The notes: generated from the sequence alone by a model not told the origin. 32,234 nucleotides of DNA from Clostridia bacterium (GCA_017462615.1 JAFTQT010000069.1:1-32234); one strand, 5' to 3'; counted from the first letter of the stretch, positions 6,348 through 14,774 are shown. Program-made: numbers and translations.

Positions 6348-6950
6348 TTACAAATAGCGGAATGCCTCGCCTATGGTGGAGGCATCGCCGTGACCGGGAT
6401 AGATCACGTTTGAGGCAGGTAGCTGCGACAGGCGCTCCAGAGAGCGGCGCAGCGTAGCGAAATCGCCACCGTAGAGATCACAGCGACCGTACCCCTCGGA
6501 AAACAGCGTATCGCCGGTAAAGGCCTTGTCCTCCAAAAGGAAAACGGACGAGCCTTTGGTGTGACCGGGCGTATGCAGCACCCGGAACGTCAGCTCCCCA
6601 AAGGTCAGCACCTCCCCTTCGCGGAAGGTGTGATCGGGAGTCGGATAGTGGCGATCAAAGCCGAAAAAGGTGGCAAAAGCGTTTTTGTGCGCGTCAGCAG
6701 GCATTTCTAAATCCCGTTCGTGGATATAGATCGGTGCGCCGGTAGCCTCTTGCACGTCCAAAAGAGACAGTAGATGGTCGAAATGACCGTGCGTCAGTAA
6801 AATAGCGGCAAGATGCGTGCCGGTATCTGCCAGCGCTGCCGTTACCACGGCGGCGGGAGCGGAGCAATCGATCAGCACGGCCGTATCTCCCTCTGATATC
6901 AGATAACAGGCAGAGGCGTAGCCTCCGGGCCAGAGATTTTGAATGCGCAT
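6348..6950 (-). CDS. Metallo-beta-lactamase fold hydrolase, glyoxalase II-like
   Basis: This is a probable thioester or other small-molecule hydrolase of the MBL superfamily (200 residues, typical for the short GloB-like group). Zinc ligands are in order: THGHFDH at 53-59 (His54, His56, Asp58, His59), HTPGH at 126-130 (His130), GDTLF with Asp147 and PGHG with His187. There is no signal peptide, so it should be cytosolic. Its own promoter lies just upstream and gltX follows at 27 bases, making it the first gene of the operon with gltX, glnS and the phosphodiesterase. Substrate is unknown; hydroxyacylglutathione hydrolase annotations for such proteins in glutathione-poor Clostridia should be treated with caution. 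Confidence 0.88.
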   Translation of the reverse strand: MRIQNLWPGGYASACYLISEGDTAVLIDCSAPAAVVTAALADTGTHLAAILLTHGHFDHLLSLLDVQEATGAPIYIHERDLEMPADAHKNAFATFFGFDRHYPTPDHTFREGEVLTFGELTFRVLHTPGHTKGSSVFLLEDKAFTGDTLFSEGYGRCDLYGGDFATLRRSLERLSQLPASNVIYPGHGDASTIGEAFRYL

Positions 6951-6987
6951 AAGCTTTCTTCCTATTATTATTTCTTCCTATTTATTC

Positions 6988-7016
6988 AGTATACCACATT
7001 TTGCCGCGCTTGTCTA
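6988..7016 (-). promoter_or_regulatory. Promoter for the hydrolase-gltX-glnS operon
   Basis: Read on the minus strand: TAGACA (7016-7011), a 17-base spacer, TATACT (6993-6988). The leader to the ATG at 6950 is about 35 bases, too short for a T-box. Confidence 0.75.
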
Positions 7017-7040
7017 CTGTTTTTTTGCCTTTTTCCAAAA

Positions 7041-7083
7041 AAACCGAAAATGTCAAAGGGCCGATGCACGGCATCGGCCCTTT
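7041..7083 (-). terminator. Terminator of the peptide-binding lipoprotein gene
   Basis: A perfect 13-base stem, AAAGGGCCGATGC (7055-7067) and GCATCGGCCCTTT (7071-7083), has an ACG loop. On the minus strand a T-rich stretch with a seven-T run follows (about 7047-7041), which lies 14 bases past the stop codon of the lipoprotein gene. Confidence 0.8.
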
Positions 7084-7096
7084 GTGTATGGTTGTA

Positions 7097-8944
7097 TTAT
7101 TCTACCACGATAATGGGATCTTCCTCTTCCTCGGCAAAGCCCTCGGCAAGAGCGATCTTCCAATAGCCGGAAAGCTTGGCCTCGGTAAGAACGCTGTTGC
7201 AGTAGAAGTTGGTGTCAATGCCGGAAAGCTTCTTGCCCTTGAGAGATACGTCCTTGTTGTACACAACAGGAATTACGGGCATCTCGTCCATCAGAATGGA
7301 CTCTGCCTCGTGCAGCAGCTCAGCGCGCTTCTTCTCGTTCTGCTCCTGGTAAGCAGCCTCGATCTTGGCATTGTAGGCCTCGCTGTCATAGCCCGTGATG
7401 TGAGGGGTCAGATCGTAGTTGGGGTTCACGGTCGTATCCATGTTGATGGCGTTACCGGAGAAGGCCTTTGCAAAGGGTGCAAGCACACCGAAGGCGGAGG
7501 GAGCGGTTGCAACGTAGTCCAGAGAGATGACCTCAAAGTTGCCGGTCTCCAGAGCCTCACGGTAGGTGCTGGCATACATGCCGGTGCCTACGTCCTTGCC
7601 TGCGTCGTTCTTCTCAGTCAGCTCGTAGTTCTCCAGTTCCTTCACAGTAACCTTGAAGTCCAGTGCGCTCCAAGCGGCAGCGGTCAGCTCTGCGATCTTG
7701 ATATGATCCTCGTCATGCGCGTCAACGGAAATCGTGAAGGAGTAGCTGGCGGCGTTGATGCCGGCGGCCTGCAGCAGCTTTTTCGCTTCTGCAACGTTGG
7801 CGGTGGAGGCAAGGTAAGATTCAGCCTTCTTGCGGAAGGTGGTGGACTTGCCGGCACGATTGGTAACGGTGAGAGGAACAAGACCGTCAGCAGCCTCGGC
7901 AAATACCAAAGCGTTGGCGATAGCCTCGCGATCCATGGCGAGAGAGAGGGCCTTTCTGACGTTGACATCAGCAAAGAGCTTTTTACCGTTGATCTCGACG
8001 TTCTGGTTCAGGTAAAGAACGTGGGTGGAGGCGGAGTCGGTGACCTTCAGGTCGTCGATCAGGTCGGCAAAGTTAGCGTCGCTGCGCAGAGCCAGCGGTA
8101 CGCGGCCGATGTAGCGCAGAGCGCCCAGATCGTTGGTGCCGAGGGTTGCGAACTGCTCGGCAAAGTCGGTGGAGTAATCCACAACGATACGGAAGGGGGT
8201 AACGTATTTGTCAAGATCATCCTTGCTGCGGTTACGGTAGTAGTAGCTGTTACGCTCCAGGATGAAGCCGTTTTCTTCCTCGTAATTCATGGAACGGAGC
8301 ATGAAGGGGCCGTTGCAGACCATGGTAGCGGCCTTCTTTGCCCAGTTGCTGTTACCCTCGGCAATGTCGGCACGAATGGGGAAGAGTGCGGGGCTGCAGA
8401 GGTTGACAAGGAAGCTGTCGATCTCAATGGGGCGCTCAAACTGGATCTCCAGGGTGGACTGGTCGATGATGATCACACCCAGATGGTCGATGGAGTCGTT
8501 GCCCTCCAGAATGGATTCGGCGTTCTTCACGTCGTGGAGCAGGGCGGCTGCATGGTGAGAGGTGTTGGGGTCAAACAGACGACGGAAGGCGTACTGCACG
8601 TCGCTGGTGGTTACCTGTACACCGTCAGACCACTTAGTGGAGTTGAGGGTCAGGGTCAGGGTGTAGGTGCCCTCATCCTTGTCCTCTGCGTACTTGTAGG
8701 TGTCAACCAGAGCCTTTTCGGGCTTGCCTTTATCGTTTGCAACGAACAGACCCTCAAACAGAAGGCTGATGATCTGCAGGTTGTCCTGGTTGTTGAAGGC
8801 GTTGATGGGGTCAAAATCGTAGATCGGCTCGTTCAGGTACATACGGATAAAAGCACCCTTGTCGTTTCCGTCCTTTTTACAGCCAACAAAGCAAAGCAAA
8901 ACGCTGGCAAGGCACAGAACCAGAGCTAAAACACGTTTCATCAT
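7097..8944 (-). CDS. Family 5 extracellular solute-binding lipoprotein (peptide-binding)
   Basis: A 615-residue lipoprotein probably captures oligopeptides for an ABC importer (OppA/DppA class, SBP_bac_5). The N-terminus has a basic start, a hydrophobic stretch and a lipobox-like FVGC, so it should be lipidated at Cys22 or nearby and anchored outside the membrane. The body carries family features such as the LNEPIYDFDPINAF region and a W-SDG-V-TTSDVQYAF block typical of the group. The ATG at 8944 is chosen because AGGAGG lies about ten bases upstream; the open frame continues to 9115 but runs across the promoter. No permease or ATPase genes are adjacent, so its transporter must be encoded elsewhere. 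Confidence 0.9.
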   Translation of the reverse strand: MMKRVLALVLCLASVLLCFVGCKKDGNDKGAFIRMYLNEPIYDFDPINAFNNQDNLQIISLLFEGLFVANDKGKPEKALVDTYKYAEDKDEGTYTLTLTLNSTKWSDGVQVTTSDVQYAFRRLFDPNTSHHAAALLHDVKNAESILEGNDSIDHLGVIIIDQSTLEIQFERPIEIDSFLVNLCSPALFPIRADIAEGNSNWAKKAATMVCNGPFMLRSMNYEEENGFILERNSYYYRNRSKDDLDKYVTPFRIVVDYSTDFAEQFATLGTNDLGALRYIGRVPLALRSDANFADLIDDLKVTDSASTHVLYLNQNVEINGKKLFADVNVRKALSLAMDREAIANALVFAEAADGLVPLTVTNRAGKSTTFRKKAESYLASTANVAEAKKLLQAAGINAASYSFTISVDAHDEDHIKIAELTAAAWSALDFKVTVKELENYELTEKNDAGKDVGTGMYASTYREALETGNFEVISLDYVATAPSAFGVLAPFAKAFSGNAINMDTTVNPNYDLTPHITGYDSEAYNAKIEAAYQEQNEKKRAELLHEAESILMDEMPVIPVVYNKDVSLKGKKLSGIDTNFYCNSVLTEAKLSGYWKIALAEGFAEEEEDPIIVVE

Positions 8945-9011
8945 AATTGGTGTTCCTCCTTGGATTGGATCGTTATGGCGCTGACCATACAATACCATAT
9001 TAACGTAAGAC

Positions 9012-9040
9012 ATTATAGCACAATCCGCCTTCAAATGCAA
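9012..9040 (-). promoter_or_regulatory. Promoter of the peptide-binding lipoprotein gene
   Basis: Minus strand: TTGCAT (9040-9035), a 17-base spacer, perfect TATAAT (9017-9012) with an extended -10 TG. Confidence 0.8.
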
Positions 9041-9171
9041 GTGTAGTTTTATATAAAAAATAAAGGTTTGGACACCTGCACAATATTTCCTCCCAAAATT
9101 GGGCAGATTACACATAGAATTTTTGTGTTTTGGAAAGAATAGAGAAGAAATGAAGGGGAGAGGAGAACGGT

Positions 9172-10047
9172 ATGGAAAACTGGGCGCGTAGTGACCTGGC
9201 CACGGAGTGCGGCGCGGGGACGGATGGAGAGGGGATCCGCGTATTGGAGCGGGAGGTCGGACGGTGCAAGATATGCCGGATCCAGGTGCGTGACGAGGCG
9301 GCGGCGGTGCGGATCGGGAAGCCCGTAGGGCGGTACGTGGTGCTGGAATGTGGCGAGATCAGCGGCCTTGACGAGCCGGAGCTGGACGAGGCAAGGCGCG
9401 CGCTTTCGGTGGAAATACGAGAAATGGCGGAGCGCATGACGGGACGCCGGGTGAGTCACGGCTTTTCCGTGCTGGTGGCAGGACTCGGCAATCGTTCCGT
9501 CACGCCGGATGCCATCGGCCCCGAAACGGTCAAGCGCCTGTCCGTTACGCGGCATCTGCGGCAATTTGACAGTGCGCTGTTTTCCACCGTGGGACTTTGT
9601 GAGATCTCGGCCGTCGTGCCCGGCGTGCTGGGAGAAACGGGGGTCGCCTCAGCGGAGCTGGTAAAAAGCGCGGTGCTGTCCGTGCAGCCGGATCTGGTGA
9701 TCGCCGTGGACGCTTTGGCCGCGCGAGCCGTGGAGCGACTGGCGGCCACGGTTCAGCTTTCCGATACGGGCATCTGCCCCGGCTCCGGATTGGGAGAGGG
9801 AAAATGGGCGTTGAACCGGGAAACCATTGGAGTGCCGGTCATGGCGCTGGGGGTGCCCACTGTGGTGGAAAGCGCCACGCTGGTGGCAGACGTGCTGGCA
9901 GCCAACGGCAGACAACCGGACGCGGCGGTGCAGCCGCTGCAGCGGGAGGGGAAACGCTTTTTTGTGGCCCCCAAGGAGATCGACGTGCTGGTTGCCGCCT
10001 CCGGGGTGCTCTTGGCGGGTGCCATTGAGCGCGCCTTTCGTATATGA
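9172..10047 (+). CDS. gpr: GPR endopeptidase (spore germination protease)
   Basis: It degrades small acid-soluble spore proteins at the start of germination, releasing amino acids and freeing spore DNA. The 291-residue protein opens with ARSDLATE, equivalent to the RTDLA-type segment where the zymogen is processed, followed by the GI--LE-EVG block. The conserved GLGN--VTPDAIGP (104-117) carries Asp113, and VIAVDALA (176-183) carries Asp180; their 67-residue spacing matches the two essential aspartates of the Bacillus enzyme. GTGICPGSG-like SDTGICPGSGLGEGK (197-211) is also present. A strong GGGGAGAGGAG precedes the ATG. A sporulation sigma-G promoter would be expected, but I could not find a convincing match. 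The gene marks the organism as a likely spore former. Confidence 0.93.
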   Translation: MENWARSDLATECGAGTDGEGIRVLEREVGRCKICRIQVRDEAAAVRIGKPVGRYVVLECGEISGLDEPELDEARRALSVEIREMAERMTGRRVSHGFSVLVAGLGNRSVTPDAIGPETVKRLSVTRHLRQFDSALFSTVGLCEISAVVPGVLGETGVASAELVKSAVLSVQPDLVIAVDALAARAVERLAATVQLSDTGICPGSGLGEGKWALNRETIGVPVMALGVPTVVESATLVADVLAANGRQPDAAVQPLQREGKRFFVAPKEIDVLVAASGVLLAGAIERAFRI

Positions 10048-10088
10048 GAAAACAGCCCATCCTGCAAAGGATGGGCTGTTTTCTCATA
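10043..10088. terminator. Bidirectional terminator between gpr and the aminotransferase gene
   Basis: A perfect 21-base stem (10043-10063 with 10068-10088) has a GCAA loop. The stem begins inside the gpr stop region (TGA at 10045-10047) and ends 12 bases from the convergent aminotransferase stop. The outer arms are A-rich on the 5' side and T-rich on the 3' side, which suits termination in both directions. Confidence 0.85.
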
Positions 10089-10100
10089 CCGTTTTGGCAC

Positions 10101-11270
10101 TTATTGCAGCGTTTTTACAAATGCATCAATGCGCTTCAGCGCCTCCTCAATGTGCTTGACGGAGTAGGCGTAGGACACACGCGCGAAGCCTTCACCACCC
10201 GCACCGAAGGCGGTGCCGGGAACGATGGCACACTTGTATTCGTTCAGAAGCCTGTCGCAGAATTCCTCGCTGGAGAGGCCAAATTTGCCGATTTCCGGAT
10301 AGATGTAGAAGGCACCCTCCGGCTCGAAGCAATCGATGCCGATCTCCCGGAAGCCGTTGTAGATATAGCGTCTGCGGCGGTCGTATTCCGCCACCATCAT
10401 GGCTACGTCCTCGTCACCGTTGCGCATAGCCTCCACAGCAGCGAACTGGCTGGTGGTGGGGGCACACATAATGGCGTATTGATGGATCTTCAGCATCTGC
10501 TCTGCCAAGGGCAGCGGTGCAGCCAGATAACCCATACGCCAGCCTGTCATGGCATAGGCCTTGGAAAAGCCGCTGGCAATGATGGTGCGTTCCCACATTC
10601 CATCCAGAGAGGCGATGGAAACGTGCTGCTTGCCACCATAGGTCATCTCGGCGTAGACCTCGTCGGAAAGCACCACAATGTTGGTGTCGCGGAGCAGCGG
10701 TGCGATATCTTCCAGATCCTCCCTTGTCATAATGGCGCCGGTGGGGTTGTTGGGGAAGGGCAGCACCAGCATCTTGGTGCGGGGGGTGATGGCGGCACGC
10801 AGCGCCTCGGCGGTCAGCTTGAAGCGGTCCTCCACCTTGGTTTCCACGATCACGGGAATGCCGCCCGCCATTTTGACGATGGGCTCGTAGCACACAAAGC
10901 AGGGCGTGGGCACGATCACCTCGTCGCCGGGCTCCACGGTGGCGCGGATAGCAAGGTCGATGGCCTCACTGCCGCCTACGGTCACCACGGTTTCGGCAGG
11001 GGTATAGGAAAGGTCGAAGCGGCGCTTCAGATAGTTGCAGATCTCCTCGCGCAGCTCGGGGGTTCCGGCGTTGGAGGTGTAGTATGTTTTACCCTTCTGG
11101 AGGCTCTCAATGCCGGCCTCCCGGATGTGCCAGGGGGTGACGAAATCGGGCTGTCCTACCGTCAGACCGATCACGTCCTTGCGACCGTCCAGCAGATCGA
11201 AGAATTTCCGGATGCCGGATTTCTTCAGATCCACCACGGTGCGGGAAAGCACGGAGGAATAGTCGATCAT
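10101..11270 (-). CDS. Class I/II pyridoxal phosphate aminotransferase (AspB/PatA type)
   Basis: It transfers an amino group between an amino acid and a 2-oxo acid, probably aspartate, aromatic or related substrates. The protein has 389 residues. Fold type I markers are YTSNAGTPELR (64-74), NNPTG (174-178), SDEVY with Asp203 and Tyr206, the Schiff-base lysine in SGFSKAYAMTGWR (Lys237) and Arg245. Its ATG overlaps the TGA of the preceding Lrp-type gene as TGATG, so the two are translationally coupled. Pairing of an Lrp/AsnC regulator with such an aminotransferase is a common clostridial arrangement as I recall it. The exact substrate cannot be deduced. Confidence 0.9.
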   Translation of the reverse strand: MIDYSSVLSRTVVDLKKSGIRKFFDLLDGRKDVIGLTVGQPDFVTPWHIREAGIESLQKGKTYYTSNAGTPELREEICNYLKRRFDLSYTPAETVVTVGGSEAIDLAIRATVEPGDEVIVPTPCFVCYEPIVKMAGGIPVIVETKVEDRFKLTAEALRAAITPRTKMLVLPFPNNPTGAIMTREDLEDIAPLLRDTNIVVLSDEVYAEMTYGGKQHVSIASLDGMWERTIIASGFSKAYAMTGWRMGYLAAPLPLAEQMLKIHQYAIMCAPTTSQFAAVEAMRNGDEDVAMMVAEYDRRRRYIYNGFREIGIDCFEPEGAFYIYPEIGKFGLSSEEFCDRLLNEYKCAIVPGTAFGAGGEGFARVSYAYSVKHIEEALKRIDAFVKTLQ

Positions 11271-11743
11271 CAGTAGTATCCTCTCTCGTCGATTTCAGGA
11301 GCGCCGTAAATAACGCCCTTATCCTTGTATTTACGCAGGACGAAGTGGGTGGAAGTGGAGATGACGTCCTCGATGGTAGCCAGCTTCTGTGCCACGAAGT
11401 AGGCGACCTCCTTCATGGTCTTACCCTCGATGAGCACGCAAAGATCAAAGCCGCCGGACATAAGGTAAAGGCTCTGTACCTCAGGGTAGTTGTAGATCTT
11501 TTCCGCCACACGGTCAAAGCCGCGATCCCGCTGGGGGGTGATCTTCACCTCGATCAGCGCGGAAACGTACTCGCGGTCGGTCTTGTCCCAGTCGATCATG
11601 GTCTTGTAGCCGAGAATGATGCCCTCCTGCTCGTAGTCCTCGATCATTCTCTTGATATCGCCGGTCTCTTTGTTACACATCAACGCCAGCTGCTCGTGGG
11701 TGAGGGTGGCGTTTTCCTCCAAAAGCTTCAAAATAGTGTTCAT
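11270..11743 (-). CDS. Lrp/AsnC family transcriptional regulator
   Basis: This is a probable amino-acid-responsive regulator of 157 residues. Residues 1-55 form a short winged helix-turn-helix, with THEQLALMCNKETGDIKRMI as the recognition region. Residues 65-140 form the RAM/ACT-like ligand domain, with ALIEVKITPQRDRGFD and the SGGFDLCVLIEG block that is typical of Lrp. Its stop overlaps the aminotransferase start, so that gene or its substrate is the obvious target. The ribosome binding site AGGAGG lies within the last codons of the upstream MutS-like gene, eight bases away. The N-terminal domain is somewhat shorter than in classic Lrp. Confidence 0.88.
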   Translation of the reverse strand: MNTILKLLEENATLTHEQLALMCNKETGDIKRMIEDYEQEGIILGYKTMIDWDKTDREYVSALIEVKITPQRDRGFDRVAEKIYNYPEVQSLYLMSGGFDLCVLIEGKTMKEVAYFVAQKLATIEDVISTSTHFVLRKYKDKGVIYGAPEIDERGYY

Positions 11744-11751
11744 GGTTTATC

Positions 11752-13374
11752 TTATGCCTCCTTGGAATTGGTGTTTCCGTTAATTTTTTGAATAATGCTG
11801 TCATAGGTCAGGCCGTAGCGCGCCGCGATATCACGGGCGTAGCTCTTGCCGTCGGGCTTGCGACGGTAGATGAGGAACGAGCGCTTGCCCTCCTCCTCGA
11901 TGCCCGCCACCAGCGTGTCGATGGGGGCGCCGCCCCGGGCGTTGATCTCGTCGATCTCACCGGCCAGCTCGTGCAGGTGAGTGGAGAAGATGCAGCGGCA
12001 CCCGGCATGGGAAAGGCCCGCCAGCACCTCGGCCGCGATATACGAGGCCTCGTAGGAGCCGGTGGAGGAGAGGGATTCATCCAGCAGCACCAGGCTCTTG
12101 TCGGTGATGCCCGAAAAGATCTCGCCCAGTCTCGCGCACTCCTCGCCAAGACGACCCTTATCGATGGTGTCGTCGGCACCGGTGGGAAAGTGGGTGAAAA
12201 TGGCGTCGGCAGGGCTGATAACGGCACTTTCCGCCGGAACCAACAGACCCAGCTGGGCCATCACCACGGCAAGGCCCATGGCGCAGGTGATGACGGATTT
12301 GCCGCCTCGGTTGGGGCCGGTCAGCACGTAAATGGCGGCCTTTTCGTCAAAGATCAGATCGTTGGTGACGATGGGGTCGTCCACCTTTAAGGCCACCACG
12401 GGATTGTAAAGAGCGGTGGCGCGGAAGGCGTGCTGCTCTGCGGGGGCAATCTCCGGCACGGTGAGCCTGTTGCCCTTGATCTGCAGCGCCCGCATCAGGT
12501 TGGTGCCCTTCAGCAGGAACTCAAACTCCGGCAGGAGATTGAGGAGAAAATCGGTGTTTTCCAGAACGTAGGTCTGCACGATCTTCTTCCAGGAGCGCAG
12601 AGACTGGCGATACACGTCGTTGATGGCGGAATTGAAGGCCAGCGCCAGCGCGGTCTTCTGGTTTTCCGTTTGCTTACGGTTGAAGGGAACCAGCTCCGCA
12701 ATGCAGGTATATTCGTCGTTTTTCATGTTGAGATGCAGAATTTTCTGCAGCGTGTCACCGGAGCGGAAGGGCTCGGCGTTGATGGCAAGCACGCCCGCGT
12801 CCTTGGGGCGGAGCTGTGCGTCCAGATTCACGCCTACGGTCACGCTGCGGATCTCACGCACGCGAGAGGTCAGCTCCTCCAGCTTGCGGTTCAGCTCGGC
12901 GTAGTAGTCGCTTTCTACAAGCTTCGCGATCTGGGCGGAAAGCTGCCGGAAGGGCTCGCTTTGGTAGTCGCTCTTTGCCTGGCAGATGCCGCGATAGAGA
13001 ATGTCGATGCTGGAAATGTAAAGCTCGATCTCGGTCATGCTGGAGAGGTAATCAGAGGTCTCGCCACTATCCGCGTCCAGGCGGCGGAGCTCCATAATGT
13101 CGTAGAGCACGGGGAGCAGGTGGCCGATGGTCTTGGAGATCTCCTCGTGGGCAAGCAGGTCGCCAAAGACAGCCTCGCGGTAACGGATCACCGCAGGATC
13201 GGCGGTGATAAATTCAGAGAGATTGGAGTTTTTTAAGGGAAATACCTCGGTAAGTCCCAGCTCCTCCAGCGTGAAATCGTCAATATTCGGCCTTCCCCGG
13301 CCGGAAAGGTGGGCCTGCTGCGCGGCGGCGCTTGGGTAAAGCAGACTGAAATCCTTGAGATTAAGATCGGACAT
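11752..13374 (-). CDS. MutS-family ATPase lacking the mismatch-recognition domain
   Basis: This 540-residue ATPase shares the MutS ABC-type domain. The C-terminal part has Walker A GPNRGGKS at 353-360 (standard MutS reads GPNMGGKS), a DTIDKGRLGEE segment (402-412), Walker B LVLLDESL (428-435) and the STHLHEL motif (464-470). Residues 60-320 are helical and resemble the MutS lever and clamp region. The N-terminal mismatch-binding domain (with its Phe-x-Glu) is absent and there is no C-terminal Smr domain, so it is neither MutS1 nor a full MutS2. Its DNA target is unknown. It heads an operon with the Lrp regulator and aminotransferase. AGGAGGATAACGA precedes the ATG. Confidence 0.85.
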   Translation of the reverse strand: MSDLNLKDFSLLYPSAAAQQAHLSGRGRPNIDDFTLEELGLTEVFPLKNSNLSEFITADPAVIRYREAVFGDLLAHEEISKTIGHLLPVLYDIMELRRLDADSGETSDYLSSMTEIELYISSIDILYRGICQAKSDYQSEPFRQLSAQIAKLVESDYYAELNRKLEELTSRVREIRSVTVGVNLDAQLRPKDAGVLAINAEPFRSGDTLQKILHLNMKNDEYTCIAELVPFNRKQTENQKTALALAFNSAINDVYRQSLRSWKKIVQTYVLENTDFLLNLLPEFEFLLKGTNLMRALQIKGNRLTVPEIAPAEQHAFRATALYNPVVALKVDDPIVTNDLIFDEKAAIYVLTGPNRGGKSVITCAMGLAVVMAQLGLLVPAESAVISPADAIFTHFPTGADDTIDKGRLGEECARLGEIFSGITDKSLVLLDESLSSTGSYEASYIAAEVLAGLSHAGCRCIFSTHLHELAGEIDEINARGGAPIDTLVAGIEEEGKRSFLIYRRKPDGKSYARDIAARYGLTYDSIIQKINGNTNSKEA

Positions 13375-13425
13375 TCGTTATCCTCCTTGGTTGCTTGCGC
13401 GAGAGTGCGTAAGTATCAATAATTA

Positions 13426-13454
13426 AGTATATCATAAATGGAATGAAAAATCAA
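13426..13454 (-). promoter_or_regulatory. Promoter of the MutS-like/Lrp/aminotransferase operon
   Basis: Minus strand: TTGATT (13454-13449), a 17-base spacer, TATACT (13431-13426). It is divergent from the next promoter, with about 36 bases between the two -35 boxes. Confidence 0.75.
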
Positions 13455-13489
13455 GAGAAAATCTTGCGTGACAAAAGATTTTTTGGGGC

Positions 13490-13518
13490 TTGCAACCGAC
13501 GACAATGTATGATACAAT
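13490..13518 (+). promoter_or_regulatory. Promoter of the uronate-isomerase-like gene
   Basis: TTGCAA (13490-13495), a 17-base spacer, TACAAT (13513-13518). It shows that a translation start at the TTG of 13490 is wrong, since that TTG is the -35 box. Confidence 0.7.
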
Positions 13519-13546
13519 AAAAGCAGAAAAGAAGGGAGGGATCATC

Positions 13547-14734
13547 TTGTGTGAAAGGACGCTGATTTTATCGCAGCCCCCGGCTACTCGCGTTCCTGCC
13601 AACGTGGCGGAATGCTGGCTTGCGAACGGTCATGTCCGCCGTGCTTTGCGCGCCGCGGGCGTGGAGGAGGATTATCTCACCGGTAGCGGCGCTGATTTTG
13701 AAAAGCTTGCCACGCTGCTGGAGGCGCTGCCCTCCCTGCAAGGCTCTCCCCTCTACGACGCCGTCACCACCGAGCTGCAGGCGCTTGGCTGCACGTTGCT
13801 GCCAAACGGCGAGAATGCGGCGGCCATCTGGCAGGAAACGGCAGCGCTTTTGGCGGCGCGGGCACAGCGCCCGGCGGACTATTTAGAGGCGGCCGACATC
13901 GACGCGGCATTGGTGTCTGCCTCGCCGCTTGACTTTGACAAAAATACATTTTACCCACTAAACGGTATGGAAAAATGCCAAATTCGCCCCCTCTTCTCGC
14001 CGGACAACGTGCTCACGGTCACCCGCCGTGATTTTGCCGAAGGTATACGGGCGCTGGGGGCGCGTGTGGGAGTGGAAATTTGTGATCTCCACACACTTTG
14101 TGAGGCGCTGGAGCGCATGCTGGATGATTTTGCCGCAGCAGGCTGCAAGGAGGCGCTGCATAGCACGTTGGCGCAGGAGGGGTATTGCCGCCCGGATCCT
14201 TACCATGCCGGCGAGATCCTTCACCGGGCGCTGACCGAAAAAAAGCCCGCGTTTTCTCCTTGTGAGATTGCCCTCTTTCACGCGCAGATGATGCGTTTCC
14301 TGGGAATTGCTTATGCAAAACGGGGAATGCGTCTCTATCTTCTGCCGCCGACCGGCACGATGGCCTCCAACCTTGCCGATGCGGCAAAATATGATAAAAT
14401 CAACACCGTTAGCGGACTAAATGCCGAAAACGGCTTTTGTGAGCTGCTTTTCTACCTATTTGAATGCGGCGGTCTGCCAGAGACGGTCATTGGCCTTTCG
14501 CCCGCCACACCTTACGGTATTTTGCGCCGCATTTCCGGGCATTTTCCGCCCCTTGACGGAAAACCGCGTGTGCTGTGGGGAATTGACGGGGAATGGTGCA
14601 CTGCCGCAGATGTTGCCGCCATTGCCCAGGCCATCTGCCGCGAAAGCGCCGCCGATACCTTCGTGGGCGTCCTTCGGGATGCCGAGGGCTTTCTCACCGC
14701 CCCCGTCACGCGGATGCTTCGCTCAGTGCTGTAA
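13547..14734 (+). CDS. Divergent uronate isomerase homologue, probably without the usual active site
   Basis: The 395-residue protein resembles UxaC uronate isomerase (amidohydrolase fold; glucuronate or galacturonate to fructuronate or tagaturonate) along most of its length. Matching blocks from memory are CWLANGHVRRALRAAGV (23-39), TGSGADFEKL (45-54), GSPLYDAVTTEL (66-77), the DDFAAAGCKEALHS segment (193-206), YAKRGMRLYL (256-265), LPETVIGLSPA (310-320) and TFVGVLRDAEGFL (371-383). The N-terminal HCH metal motif is absent, and the LHIGA histidine is leucine-proline here. It is also shorter than the usual 460-470 residues. The TTG start follows GAAGGGAGGG by six bases. No uronate pathway genes are nearby. 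Homology is moderately sure; activity is doubtful. Confidence 0.55.
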   Translation: MCERTLILSQPPATRVPANVAECWLANGHVRRALRAAGVEEDYLTGSGADFEKLATLLEALPSLQGSPLYDAVTTELQALGCTLLPNGENAAAIWQETAALLAARAQRPADYLEAADIDAALVSASPLDFDKNTFYPLNGMEKCQIRPLFSPDNVLTVTRRDFAEGIRALGARVGVEICDLHTLCEALERMLDDFAAAGCKEALHSTLAQEGYCRPDPYHAGEILHRALTEKKPAFSPCEIALFHAQMMRFLGIAYAKRGMRLYLLPPTGTMASNLADAAKYDKINTVSGLNAENGFCELLFYLFECGGLPETVIGLSPATPYGILRRISGHFPPLDGKPRVLWGIDGEWCTAADVAAIAQAICRESAADTFVGVLRDAEGFLTAPVTRMLRSVL

Positions 14735-14774
14735 CGAAAAAAGGCGACCTGCCACGGCAGGTCGCCTTCTTTCG
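14735..14774. terminator. Bidirectional terminator between the isomerase-like gene and truB
   Basis: AAGGCGACCTGC (14741-14752) and GCAGGTCGCCTT (14757-14768) form a perfect stem around CACG. CGAAA/TTTCG extends it past one mismatch. A and T runs at the two ends suit the convergent genes. Confidence 0.85.

Noticed and set aside
6951..7020. T-box leader for the aminoacyl-tRNA synthetase operon
   Set aside because: The leader is about 35 bases and the first gene is a hydrolase; no T-box sequence or antiterminator is present.
7001..8929. Long plus-strand open frame opposite the peptide-binding lipoprotein
   Set aside because: It is a shadow caused by GC-biased codons; it lacks a ribosome binding site and the minus-strand gene has clear family motifs.
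8945..9115. N-terminal extension of the peptide-binding lipoprotein
   Set aside because: It runs through the promoter and would hide the signal peptide.
9090..9165. Sigma-G promoter for gpr
   Set aside because: A CATAGAA resembles the -10, but no -35 of the right type lies at the right distance.
13490..13546. Upstream TTG start for the uronate-isomerase-like gene
   Set aside because: That TTG is part of the -35 box; the start at 13547 follows a strong ribosome binding site.
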